DNA of 64,000 nucleotides from Doris montereyensis. Taxonomy: Eukaryota; Mollusca; Gastropoda; Nudibranchia; Dorididae. Numbering within the stretch: the first letter of the stretch is position 1; every line of letters starts with the position of its first letter. The stretch spans positions 191,021-255,020 of the forward strand of contig JAXRKP010000344.1 in the NCBI GenBank assembly GCA_037039925.1, in the 5' to 3' direction. Below are positions 53,820 to 64,000 of this stretch, piece by piece. The position numbers were made by a program, and so were the translations under genes. The notes under the pieces were generated by a model. That model worked only from the letters and a program-made list of their open reading frames with translations, was not told the DNA's origin and made no database searches.

Positions 53820-56800
53820 CCGGGCAGTAGACAGGTAGGCACCTGTACGGGGAGTAGATGACCCTGTCCTCCATGAGTCTCCTGCTGCCTTGCAGGCAGG
53901 TCTTGGCTGATCAAAAGCTAAGGGGATTAACCCTGACAGAATACAACCTGCTGCCTTGCAGGCCGGTTTTGACGGACTAAAGACTAAGGGATTTAACCAT
54001 GGCAGACAACAACAACCTGCTGCCTTGCAGGCTGGTCCTGAATGACTAAAGGCCAAGGGAGTTAACCGTGACAGAAAATAACAGGGCCTGGTAGGGGCCT
54101 CAAGGTGGCAGTCCCACCATCTACCTAGGGTACAGTGGGCTAATCTCCTGCTTATTCAAAACTCAACAGATTCAGAGAAAAAATAAATATAATATAACCA
54201 GCTTAATCTTTTGAAGACGAACTTGGAAACGAATACGGACTCTGATTTTTGGAACATGGAACGTTAGGGCAATAAATGGGGAAAGAGTTAGAATTAGTTG
54301 AAGAAATTGAAAAATTCAAAGTAGATATTTTGGCCATTACAGAAACAAAGAAAAAAGGACAAGGGATGGAAAATGTAGGACCAAATAATATTTTAATCTT
54401 CTCAGGAGTAGATGTCAAAGATAAAGCTAGAGCAGGAGTAGGCCTCCTAGTGCATAAAAGACATGAAAAGCTACTAAAAAGTTGGAAATTTGTAAGGCCA
54501 CGGCTATTAGAGGTAAATATTAAACCAAAATGACGAGAAATTAAATTATTAATAGGTTATGGACCAAACAAAGACGCAACAAAAAGAAAAAGATATCTTC
54601 GAAAACGATTTACAAATAGCTGCAGAGAATCTTAAACCCAAAGAGGAACTAATGCTTTTTGGAGATTTAAACACTAGAGTAGGCAACAATGTAGAAACAT
54701 CAGGAGGAGTAATAGGTAAAAAAGGAGAGACAACAACTTCTCCAAATGGAGAAAATGGAGAGAGACTAATAGATTTTTGCCTAAAGAATAACATGAAAAT
54801 AGCCAACACCTTTTTTCCTCATAAAGATATCCACAAATATACAAGAGTAAATGAAGACAGGTGTGAACAGTCAATCATAGACTACATAATAGTTAGCAGC
54901 TCCCTTTTTACAGTACATTGGATGCAGGAGTAAAGAGAGGAGCAGAAATATTTAGTCATCATCACTTAGTGAAGTGCTTGCCAAAATGAGATTACTGACT
55001 GAAGAAAACAAACAAAAGGAAAAGAAGAAAGCTACTAAACTCAAAATAGAGGAACTAAATAAACCAGTAGTAAAACAGGTATACCAATCTAGGATAAAAA
55101 CATTTATCAGTGAAAGACATGGATCTGAATGATAGCACAATAGAAGAAAAGTGGCAGATGTATAAAGAGACACTCCTCAGTTGTACTGAAGAGGTCTGAG
55201 GTAGGAAACAAATTGAAGGAGATAGTAAAAGAACAGCATAGTGGAATGAGAACGTCAAGAATAACATCAAATAAAAGAAGGATGCCTAGAAGAAATACTT
55301 GCAAACAAAGACTAGATGATAGGATAGATTACGTGAATTAAAGAACTATCGCCAAAAAGGAAGTTACGAAAGCAAAACAGGAACAATGGGACTAGTTTGG
55401 ACAAAGACTTCAAGAAAGCTATCAAGGAAATCGAAAGCTGTTCTGGGGGACAATGAAGAACATGAGAAAGACCAAAGCATGCCCAATATGACAAATTAAG
55501 AATGCCAAAGGAGAAATAATGAAAGGAGACAGCCAAATCATGGAAACATGGAGAAAGCATTTTCACGAATTACATAATCCCTCCAGAACGTATGAAACGA
55601 GGAGTAAAGATCAATTAGTAAGAGTAACAAGTAATCCAGAGGAGACAGCTGAAGATGTAGATATATCAATGGAAGAAATCCAAACAGCTACAAAGAAAAG
55701 TGAAATTAGGAAAAGCCCAGGAGCAGATCAAGTTTATCCAGAAATGATTAAAAACCAAGGGAGGAGGCAGACAAACTACTACATGCACTATGCCAACAAG
55801 CATGGAAGTCCAAACAGGTGTCAGACGACTGGAAAAAGGGAACAATAGTACCAATACATAAGAAAGGATCAACTATGGAATGCTCAAACTATAGAGGGAT
55901 ATCACTACTTAGCGTTCCAGGAAAAGTATATGCCAGGACACTGGAAATGAGACTAAAGAAAAGAGTAGAGGATCTGATTGAAGAGCATCAGAGTGGATTT
56001 AGACCAGGAAGAAGTGTACAAGACCACATATTTACAATTAGACAAATAATAGAAAAATTCCTTGAGAGAAACATTGACCTGCACCTGTGTTTTATTGACT
56101 TAGAAAAGGCATTTGGCACTGTGAGGAGGGACGGACTATGGCATTCCTTAAAAGAACACAAATGTAGAGCAAAATTTAATAGAAGCCATTAAAAGTTTTT
56201 ACAAGAAACCAATATATGCAGTGAGATAAGCTGGAAATATAGCTGCAGAATTTGATGTAGATGTAGTAGTAAGACAGGGTTGCATCCTAAGTCCTCTTTT
56301 GTTTATCACATTTATGGATTCAGTCGCAAAGGTATCCTCAAAAATAAAGAAATTGAATGTAGGTATGTGGAAACTCAAACCAGTAAATGTTTCAATGCTT
56401 TCATTTGCCGATGATTTAGTTCTGTTTGGAAAATCAGAAAGTGACCTTCAGTCCAATATCAACATTATGAACAATGAACTAAATAAAAAAGAGGAATGAG
56501 AGTAAATGCAAAGAAAACCAAAACAATGCTAGTAACTAGGGAAGCTAAAACACAAAATCTTAAATTGGGCAGGGAGAATTAAGAACAAGTTCAAAGCTAC
56601 AATTACCTAGGAGTAATGATTAACTCAGAGGAAAACTAAGAGAAGAAATCAGCCAGAGAATCCAAAAGGCAAGTGCAATATATAACCATCTAGGAAAGGC
56701 ATTTGTAGGTAAGCAAGAATTGTCAACAAAAACCAAAATGGCAGTATACAATATAGTTTATTGTCCTACTCTCCTTTATGGCAGTGAAACCTGGACCTTA

Positions 56801-57226
56801 GATAGTAGAGAATACAGTAGAGTACAGGTAGCTGAAGTAAAATATCTAAGAAGAGTAGTAGGGAAAACTAAAAGAGACAAAATCAGAAGCACAGCAATAA
56901 GAGATCAAACCAAAGCAGATGGCATAAAAACTAAGATAGAAACAAATTAATTGAGATGGTTTGGGCATGTAAACAGAATGAATGACAATAGAATAGCTAA
57001 ATAAGTAAATCAGTATACACTGCTAAAGCCCAAGGTAAAAGACCAAAGGGCAGGTCTTGGAGATAGTGGGAAGAAGATATAATAAAGGTATTGAAGTATA
57101 GAGATTTAAGTTTTTTGGAAGGAAACAGAAAATGCCAGGACAGGGTATCCTTGAGAAAGATCATCTCGGCCATCTGAACCCATACACCGAAAGATAGAAT
57201 GGGAACTGATAAAGAAAGAAAGAAAG
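53820..57226 (+). mobile_element. Full-length non-LTR retrotransposon (endonuclease + reverse transcriptase) with 12 bp target duplication
   Basis: In order: a 5'UTR with three ~65 bp repeat units (53880-54080); an APE-type endonuclease (ILAITETK, LMLFGDLNTRVG, SIIDYIIV; 54276-54930); a linker; a reverse transcriptase (GTIVPIHKKGS, EEHQSGFRPGRSVQDHI, FIDLEKAF, FADD at 56404-56415); and a C-terminal part with YGSETWTLDSREYSRVQ. It ends in a short AAAG-repeat tail. GCATTCAATCCT occurs at 53808-53819 and again at 57227-57238, a target duplication. The frame is broken in several places and the palm motif reads AFG where AFD is usual. By architecture it is RTE/CR1-like without a visible ORF1; the clade needs a phylogeny. 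It lies in the intron between FnIII-3 and the transmembrane exon. Confidence 0.9.
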
Positions 57227-57442
57227 GCATTCAATCCTGTGTTTTATTGTAACGTTTATATCTATGCCAACACGAAGCAAAGTTGTTATCAAATCCTATG
57301 CATCATCCATGGAGGGCAACTGTCTTTATGGGATCTGTTTTGGTACAATGTTATGAAAATGATAAAAATTGAATTTCTGTGATATTCAAAATTGAAGAAA
57401 ATTTCATCTAGTTAACAAAATTATGCTTGTATCTTATACCAG

Positions 57443-57545
57443 GAAATGATGACTCGAACTATATCTTCATCATTATCATCATCATTGTTATACCTGCTTC
57501 CATCATCTGTATCGTGCTGGTCGTCTGGGGTTTTGCTAAAAATAA
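57443..57545 (+). CDS. INSR: Insulin receptor exon 17: transmembrane segment
   Basis: GNDDSNY is followed by a hydrophobic run of about 25 residues (IFIIIIIIVIPASIICIVLV, then VWGF) and by basic AKNK, a classic stop-transfer boundary. The position between FnIII-3 and the kinase matches the transmembrane helix of this family. The phases in (1) and out (2, at AA|GTAAGT) agree with exons 16 and 18. Confidence 0.92.
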
Positions 57546-58585
57546 GTAAGTTTATCTGCCCTTCTTTGCCTTCATTGGCTTGCACAAACAATTTTCCTTA
57601 GTTTGTTAAGAAATAATGTTTTAATGGATGCATTTTGTGCTATGTTTCGTATGTCATTGATAGATGTATTAAAAAGTCATCAAACGTAATGAAACATAAA
57701 TTGCCATCCTTTTGGTGAACTTCTAGAAAAGTTGATAAACTAGAAAGCTAGGTCTATTATAGAAGATCAGGCACGTCCATTGCGCCATATAGATTGTAAG
57801 AAAGGAGGAATAGATTTAATTAAAAGAACAAAGAAAGAAAGATAAAAAAAACTCATTTATTCCCTATGCAAAAAGATTGTTGCAAACTGAGCACAGACGA
57901 TGAAAATTTTCCTCCTGTTCACCTACATTTATGTACATGTACTTTTCTATGTTATATTAGAATGTCTGAATGTGAATTTTCTTTGTAACATGTTAGTACA
58001 ACTATCTACGATCGAGTGAAGAATTTTTCCTTTTTCCCCTTTGTGTATCCTTTCCAATTATATTGTAATGTTTAAATAGAAATTTGTTTGTAGCTTTTGT
58101 AAAATTGTATCATGTGACCAAGTCAATTGTTTCATATGAGATCAGTAAAGTTATCTATTTTATTTTATCTAATCACATTTTGGAGCAACTGATGAGGGAT
58201 GCTGAAATAAGATTGGTCCACTGTGTTTAATTGTCATCTTTACTTTCATCTGATTTTCAAACTTTTATTTGTTTGAAATAAATTATTTTTAGCTCCAAAA
58301 TTTTGACAACTTGAAACTGTTTACTGGTAACTAGAAGATGAGTTCTATTTTTAATAGGTTTTGAGGTGAGCAAAAAATATCAAAGAGGGTCATTTCTTAG
58401 TGAGACAATGTTAGGGCTCATGACTTTACTTTTTAATGTAAGATGATAGTTTATAATCATTTAATCATTTTGCGGTAAATTGTGATTCATATTTTTAGCA
58501 GCTATTTGGTTAATTTGTGATGATGTGTCATTCATTTAATTTTCATAATATTGAATTATTAAGCAATCATACACTTTGCTTTCAG

Positions 58586-58647
58586 ATTCCGTCATGAAGA
58601 TATGACCGTCATTTCTCAAAACATCAATTATGTACCATCTGAACCAA
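58586..58647 (+). CDS. INSR: Insulin receptor exon 18: juxtamembrane region
   Basis: The exon reads KFRHEDMTVISQNINYVPSEP. The NINY lies near the place of the vertebrate NPEY, which binds IRS and Shc PTB domains; here the Pro is replaced. Acceptor gctttcag and donor A|GTATGT are usable. The exit phase (1) is one base short for exon 19. Confidence 0.82.
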
Positions 58648-59086
58648 GTATGTCCCTTTATAAGATTTTTTTAATTGTATAGACCAGTTCATGTCTTCAT
58701 CAGAGCCTTTACAGGCATATCCATATACATACATACCAAACAGATGTTCACAACAAATAAAACATCTATCTAGTCAGATACTTACTGAAAGATATTTAAA
58801 GAATACACTTACTTTTAAAACCTTTATTTTTGCATATATTTCTGTACATCCTTTCTATCATATCGGGGGGGGGGTGTGGTTTAATGGTGCAAACAAACCC
58901 CTCGCTTCTCGTCTCTCTTCTATGTTTTTTTGTTTTGGCCTTTCCCCCCTCCTATCATTTTTTTTCCTTTTTTCTCTTCCTCTTGCATTTCCTTCTCATT
59001 CTATTGTCATACTGCATCTTTTCATCCTCCTCTCCATCTTCCCTTTCTTCCTTTATTATCTTTAACATCCTCCTACTCCTCCTCAG

Positions 59087-59270
59087 TCATGGAAATAATT
59101 ATGGTATCAATTATTTACGTTCAGTTTATGTCATGGATGGCTGGGAGGTGGAACGAGACAAAATCAAGTTGGTTCGTGAGCTTGGACAGGGATCTTTCGG
59201 CATGGTGTATGAAGGTACTGCCATAGGTCTTGGTGATGACCCTGAGGAGGAGATCAGAGTTGCTGTCAAG
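59087..59270 (+). CDS. INSR: Insulin receptor exon 19: juxtamembrane end and kinase glycine loop
   Basis: The exon opens with [21 protein letters not shown], then [18 protein letters not shown] and ends IRVAVK. The ATP-binding glycine loop GQGSFG is at 59184-59201. The catalytic VAVK lysine is the last codon (59268-59270). Both match human INSR almost exactly. Donor AAG|GTGAGT, phase 0. Confidence 0.96.
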
Positions 59271-59689
59271 GTGAGTGTGGAGTTTGCCTGACGTCTTGTG
59301 TGTTCTAAAAGGTTGTGGGAGAAGAAGCTCTTTAATTGTTGTCATGCAGAAGGGAGAGATACAAGAAATCTCTTTTCCCCCTCGTAACTAAAATTATATC
59401 ATCGCCAATACCACACATACTTCCACTGCATTCTAGTCGTTAGATCCTCTTTTAAACATTCACAGTTACTGTCACTACTGTAATGAATTTGGCTTTTTTT
59501 ATTCTTAAACTGTAATGTATACCACGCGTTATTACTTTTGTAATGTGTATTTTGTTTTACTGTGAAACCTGATGTTTTACCACCAAGCAAATATGCCTGT
59601 ATTTTAGGACAGTAAAATTATATCTTATCTTATCTTGTCTTATCTTATCTTATCCTCTTAAGGATGAAGTGCCATATTTAATTGCTAGG

Positions 59690-59780
59690 GGACTCGGTAG
59701 TCCAGAGGCAAGGTGTCGGCCTATCAATCAATAGGTAGTAACCGAGCCCCGGCGGCGGTTGAAACATTTTCTCGGGTTTT
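59690..59780 (+). mobile_element. SINE family B head, third copy
   Basis: GGGGACTCGGTAGTCCAGAG, GCAAGGTGTCGGCC and GAAACATTTTCTCGGGTTTT match the other two heads. The body after about 59,780 is not recognised. It lies in the intron between exons 19 and 20. Confidence 0.55.
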
Positions 59781-60335
59781 CCCCAGCAAAATCACTTGTT
59801 TTTTAGTTGTGTTCCGTTACGTCCCGAGAGGGACCTAACCGTCAGGACTGCCTTCGTTCCTATGTGCCGGAAGCACTATGAAGGTCGCTGGGAGGATGCT
59901 ACATCCCTCATTTTTGTTGTATTCCTATGTTTAGATTGACCAATCAGCATAAGATGCTGACATGTGCTAAATATGCTCAGGAGCTCAGATGAAGGGAAAG
60001 CAAGGCTCATGGGGGTCAGGATTCAAAGCTTCCCCAGCACAAGGGCTACAAAATAAGAACAAAATTCAACCAAGTTGTTGGAGAAGAATGCTTCGTCACA
60101 ACCGGTTGTGGCATTTATGAAAAATAAATCAGCAATATTGCTTTTATAAAATTTCCAACATAAAAGCAGTAATAGGCAATGAATGTCTTTTTTAATTTAA
60201 CTTTTTTGAAATTGGTCTTTTGAGCAGGATCACTTTGAATATACATGATATTTACACCTATATTAGTATAGTTTGTTATTATTTTTAAATTTTGTTTCTT
60301 ACTTTTTCTTGACCTGTATTTTTTCATTCATGTAG

Positions 60336-60399
60336 ACTGTGAACGACAGAGCAAACTTCAATGACAGGCGGGAGTTTTGAAAGAAGCTACTACTATGAA
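60336..60399 (+). CDS. INSR: Insulin receptor exon 20: kinase alpha-C helix, one frame break
   Basis: The exon begins TVNDRANFNDRREF (human TVNESASLRERIEF). LKEATTMK, which carries the alpha-C Glu that pairs with the VAVK Lys, continues only if the T-run 60375-60378 is one base longer; otherwise a TGA follows. Acceptor catgtag and donor AA|GTAAGT are intact, and the repaired phase 2 exit fits exon 21. Confidence 0.9.
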
Positions 60400-60567
60400 G
60401 TAAGTATGTGTGAATCATAGCAGAGTATTGAATTTCATAGTGATAGAGAAGATCCTCACCACCATATTTTCAAATTAGTTTACCACACTGCTTGGGGGAA
60501 GGGGCCTTATATTGTCCTTCTACGTCTTGACATAGGGACAGCCCTGAAATATTCTTTGGAACAATTA

Positions 60568-60876
<309 letters not shown>

Positions 60877-60890
60877 ATATCATCTTACAG

Positions 60891-61020
60891 AGCCTTTGAC
60901 TGCTATCATGTGGTGAAGCTCCTTGGGGTGGTGTCCCATGGACAGCCAGCCTTGGTCATCATGGAGCTCATGGCTTTGGGAGATCTCAAAAATTACCTTA
61001 GAGAGCATCGCCCTGACGAG
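60891..61020 (+). CDS. INSR: Insulin receptor exon 21: kinase strands beta-4, beta-5 and hinge
   Basis: The exon reads [36 protein letters not shown] and REHRPDE, matching human FTCHHVVRLLGVVSKGQ, PTLVVMELMAHGDLKSYL and RSLRPE. The hinge MELM is conserved. The acceptor is atcttacag, reached straight from a ~290 bp trinucleotide array. The donor is GAG|GTGACA. This is the last exon recognised in the window. Confidence 0.95.
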
Positions 61021-62544
61021 GTGACATTTTCATTTCTTTCTTCCCTTTCTTTAGGTGTTGTTGTTCATTTGGTTTTTCTCTTTGTTGAGGGGGAGAGCGT
61101 GTTGTTGTTTATTTGAGTTTTTGATCTTTATGCGCTAATTTCCTTATGATTATGCGCTAATTTCCTTATGATTATGCTAAAAATATGTTTGCCACTGACT
61201 TTAGATGAATTGGTTTCCTGTCATTGAGCCCATCAAACTTCAGCCTATTGCCTCTCCCTCTTTTTTGTTTTCTTTGTTTTTATTTTACACAACGATCTTT
61301 GTGGATTGTTTTACTTTCCAAAACTTCAATTCCATTGAAATTGAAGTTATTTTTACTGTCTGACATTTGAAGAAAAGCAAACTGTCCCTTTTTCCAACAG
61401 GCATGCCGTCCCGTCATAGATGCCTCAATGTTGTCATGCGGGTGTCCCATTCTTACTTTTTCTGAAAGATTAAGTACATCAGCTCCAGGGTCAATTCCTT
61501 TCCATCCTCACAATAAGGTTCTCCAAAGGTTCCATGGGTCCCTTAGAATACAGAGAAGGAAAAAAGTCTTTCAAAGACTTTCCTTAGAAGATGTATCAAT
61601 GTTTTAAAAGTGAAAAGGTGAAGGTGAAGTTCTTCATAAACTATGCAAAGAGGATATAGAAAATTATGGAAAGCAATCAGATAAATCAAAGAAAAGACTT
61701 TATTCCATGTTCCTCATGAAAGAATTTGGAATGTAATTGTAATAAGGAAAGACAGGATAAATTATCTGGGCCAAACACGATCACAAATGTCTTCCTTAGA
61801 CTGAATGAGAGTTCAGATATATGTGAACTGAATGTAATGATAATAAGATTTTTACACAGCATGTTCCACGCAAAAAAGGCTTCAAATCGCTTTACAGTAT
61901 TAATGTGATAAAACGCTTATCTAAAATGAGAATAAATAAATAAAGGGAGAAAATGGATGAAGAAGAGTTAAAAATGAATAAATATTGGGGTGGGATTGTG
62001 TACAAGTTTTTGTTTTAAGAAGGGAAACTGCAGCTGAATTTACAAGTGTGAATGAAAAAGATTGAATATTAGATATTATCCTTTTCATATGCCCTTTGAG
62101 AATCAATCTGCACTAGTACAAAACATGAAGTCTATATTAGTATGTAAAAACTTTTTTTTTTTTTGAAAATACGGTAGGTTTGCTCATGTTTGGTCCTAAA
62201 TATGAGAACAAGAAAGGAGTCAATGCCTGTCACATTTTGTGTGATATCTATGCAAAGGGAAACTCCTCTCTCTTTGATATGTGGTAAATTTAGTACTGAC
62301 GCTACAAACAACACCATGAGCCCCTGCTCGTAACAGTTTCCATTCTAATTTGGGGAGATACAAAATTGTGTTTTCTTTTTTGCTATCAATCAAAGACATG
62401 CTTAGATTGAAGTCAAGTTTAAGATATGGCTTCTTTATATGATTATCTAATTTTTGTGCCATTAGATTTACGTGTAGATCAGTTTAAATGTTATACATGA
62501 ACATGCTGTCAAACCGATCTAGTCCCATTCTCAAACATTGATTA
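61021..62544. other. Intron after exon 21
   Basis: No further kinase exon was found. A 24 bp tandem duplication (TTATGCGCTAATTTCCTTAT) is at 61,128-61,172. Confidence 0.55.
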
Positions 62545-62638
62545 CCCAGTACGGTAAGACTGGAACAGGTTGCCAATGGACATCAAATCAAGCAGTGGCG
62601 CTGAAGACTTTGGGAACTTCAAAATTAAAATTTTATTT
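62545..62638 (+). pseudogene. Short LINE C-terminal remnant
   Basis: A frame reads LPMDIKSSSGAEDFGNFKIK, again the usual end of a CR1/Jockey-type polymerase. A frameshift separates it from a preceding KTG. It is adjacent to the 3' end of the minus-strand LINE at 62,640. Confidence 0.4.
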
Positions 62639-62639
62639 A

Positions 62640-64000
62640 CTTTCTTTCTTTATCAGTTCCCATTCTACCTTTCGGTGTATGGGTTCAGATGTCGGAGATG
62701 ATCTTTCTCCAGGATATCCTGTCCTGGCATTTTCTGTTTCCTTCCAAAGAAGTTAAATTTCTATGCTTCAATGCCTCTTTTATATCTTCTTCCCACTTTC
62801 TCCGAGGTCTACCCTTTGGTCTTTTACCTTGGTCTTTAGCACTGTATACTGATTTAGCTATTCTATTGTCATTCATTCTGTTTTCATGCCCAAACCATCT
62901 CAATTGACTTGTTTCTATCTTAGTTTTTGTGCCATCTGCTTTGGTTTGATCTCTTATTGTTCTGTATCTTATTTTGTCTTTTTAGTTTTCCCCACTATTC
63001 TTCTTAGATATTTCATTTCAGCTGCCTGTACTCTACTGTATTCTCTACTGTCTAAGGTCCAAGTTTCGCTGCCATAGACGAGAGTAGGACAATACATTCT
63101 ATTGTATACTGCCATTTTGGTTTTTGTTGACAACTCTTGCTTACCTACAAATGCCTTTCCTAGATGGTTATATATTGCACTTGCCTTTTGGATTCTCTGG
63201 CTGATTTCTTCTCTTAGTCTTCCCTCTGAGTTAACCATTACTCCAAGGCAATTGTAGCTTTGAACTTGTTCTGAATTCTCCTTGCCCAATTTAAGATTTT
63301 GTGTTTTAGCTTCCCTAGTTACTAGCATTGTTTTGATTTTCTTTGCATTTACTTTATTCCTCTTTTATTTAGTTCATTGTTCATAATGTTGATATTAGAC
63401 TGAAGGTCACTCTCTGATTTTCCAAACAGAACTAAATCATCGGCAAATGAAAGCATTGATACATTTACTGGTTTGAGCTTCCACATACCTGCATTCATTT
63501 TCTTCATTTTTGAGGATGCCTTTGCGACTGAATCCATAAATGTGATGAACAAAAGAGGACTTAGGATACAACTCTGTCTTACTCCTATATCTACATCAAA
63601 TTTTGCAACTTACTCTGGTGATTTTTCTTTTATTTACGTAATCTATCCTATCCTCTGGTCTCTTTGTTTGCAAGTATTTCTTCCAGGCATCCTTTTTTCT
63701 TTGATCTTTTCATATCTCCTTTAATTTGTTTCCTACCACAGACCTCTTCAGTACAAATGAGGAGTGTCTCTTTACACATCTACCACTTTTCTTCTATTGT
63801 GCTATCATTCAGATCCATCTGTCTTTCATTGATAAATCTTTTTATCATTTTAAGTTTAGTAGCTTTCTTCTCTTTCCTTTTGTGTTTGTTTTCTTTAGTC
63901 AGTAATCTCATTTTGGCAAGCACTTCACTAAGTGATTATGACTAAATATTTCTGCTCCTCTCTTTACTGTTGCATCCAATGTACTGTAAAAAGGGAGCTG
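62640..64000 (-). mobile_element. Internally deleted copy of the same non-LTR element, minus strand, running off the window
   Basis: The minus strand gives the C-terminal part (HENRMNDNRIAKSVYSAK, KGRPRRKWEEDIKEALKH; 62685-62903), ELSTKTKMAVYNRMYCPT and YGSETWTLDSREYSRVQ (62969-63328), and the reverse transcriptase FADDLVLF block (63349-63552). At about 63,605 it jumps to the linker before the RT; roughly 950 bp present in the 42.3 kb copy are missing. The 3' junction keeps the AAAG-type tail. The element continues past 64,000. Confidence 0.83.

Larger units (their letters stand above)
57546..60335. other. Introns around exons 18 and 19
   Basis: Non-coding. A LINE-like tail (ATTTTATTTTATCT) lies near 58,160, and a TATCT repeat at 59,620-59,655 follows sequence that looks like a retroelement 3' end. 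Confidence 0.5.

Overview
The window is a piece of an animal nuclear genome, most likely a mollusc (probably a gastropod). This rests on one recognisable gene, a receptor tyrosine kinase of the insulin receptor family split into many small exons, and on its setting: large AT-rich introns full of non-LTR retrotransposons, tRNA-derived SINEs, fold-back elements and very long (CT)n and (AT)n arrays. There is no sign of bacterial or viral organisation. The species assignment is inference.

The gene lies on the + strand and fills most of the window. A candidate first coding exon with a signal peptide is at 5905-6052. After a 12 kb intron come the L1 domain (18053-18590), the furin-like Cys-rich region (36024-36193, 37330-37527), L2 (39290-39388, 40315-40460, 41049-41259), three fibronectin III domains with the insert domain (41858-53146), the transmembrane segment (57443-57545), the juxtamembrane part (58586-58647) and the N-lobe of the kinase (59087-59270, 60336-60399, 60891-61020). 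The catalytic loop, activation loop and C-lobe are not in the window, so the gene continues past the right edge. Functionally important features can be read: a CCTC cysteine cluster, an alpha-CT-like helix, an RLKR furin site, a GQGSFG glycine loop and the VAVK lysine.

Many exons carry an apparent single-base loss at a short homopolymer, while splice sites and codon identity stay well preserved. The simplest reading is residual indel error in a long-read assembly. A recent pseudogene is the alternative.

The rest is repeat. One non-LTR element family (endonuclease plus reverse transcriptase, 5'UTR built of ~65 bp tandem units) has copies at 6.6-10.1 kb (-), 36.4-36.9 kb (5' end only, +), 42.3-45.6 kb (-), 53.8-57.2 kb (+, full length with a 12 bp target duplication) and 62.6-64.0 kb (-). 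These copies account for most of the length of two receptor introns. Other elements are remnants of different LINEs (1.3-1.7, 6.7, 15.0, 49.1 and 62.5 kb), several SINE families, fold-back elements with long target-site duplications, a probable solo LTR (47.4-49.0 kb), a pogo-like element (26.8-27.6 kb) and many microsatellites, the longest being about 780 bp of (CT)n at 34.9-35.7 kb. No tRNA, rRNA or CRISPR array was found; the tRNA-like segments belong to SINEs.
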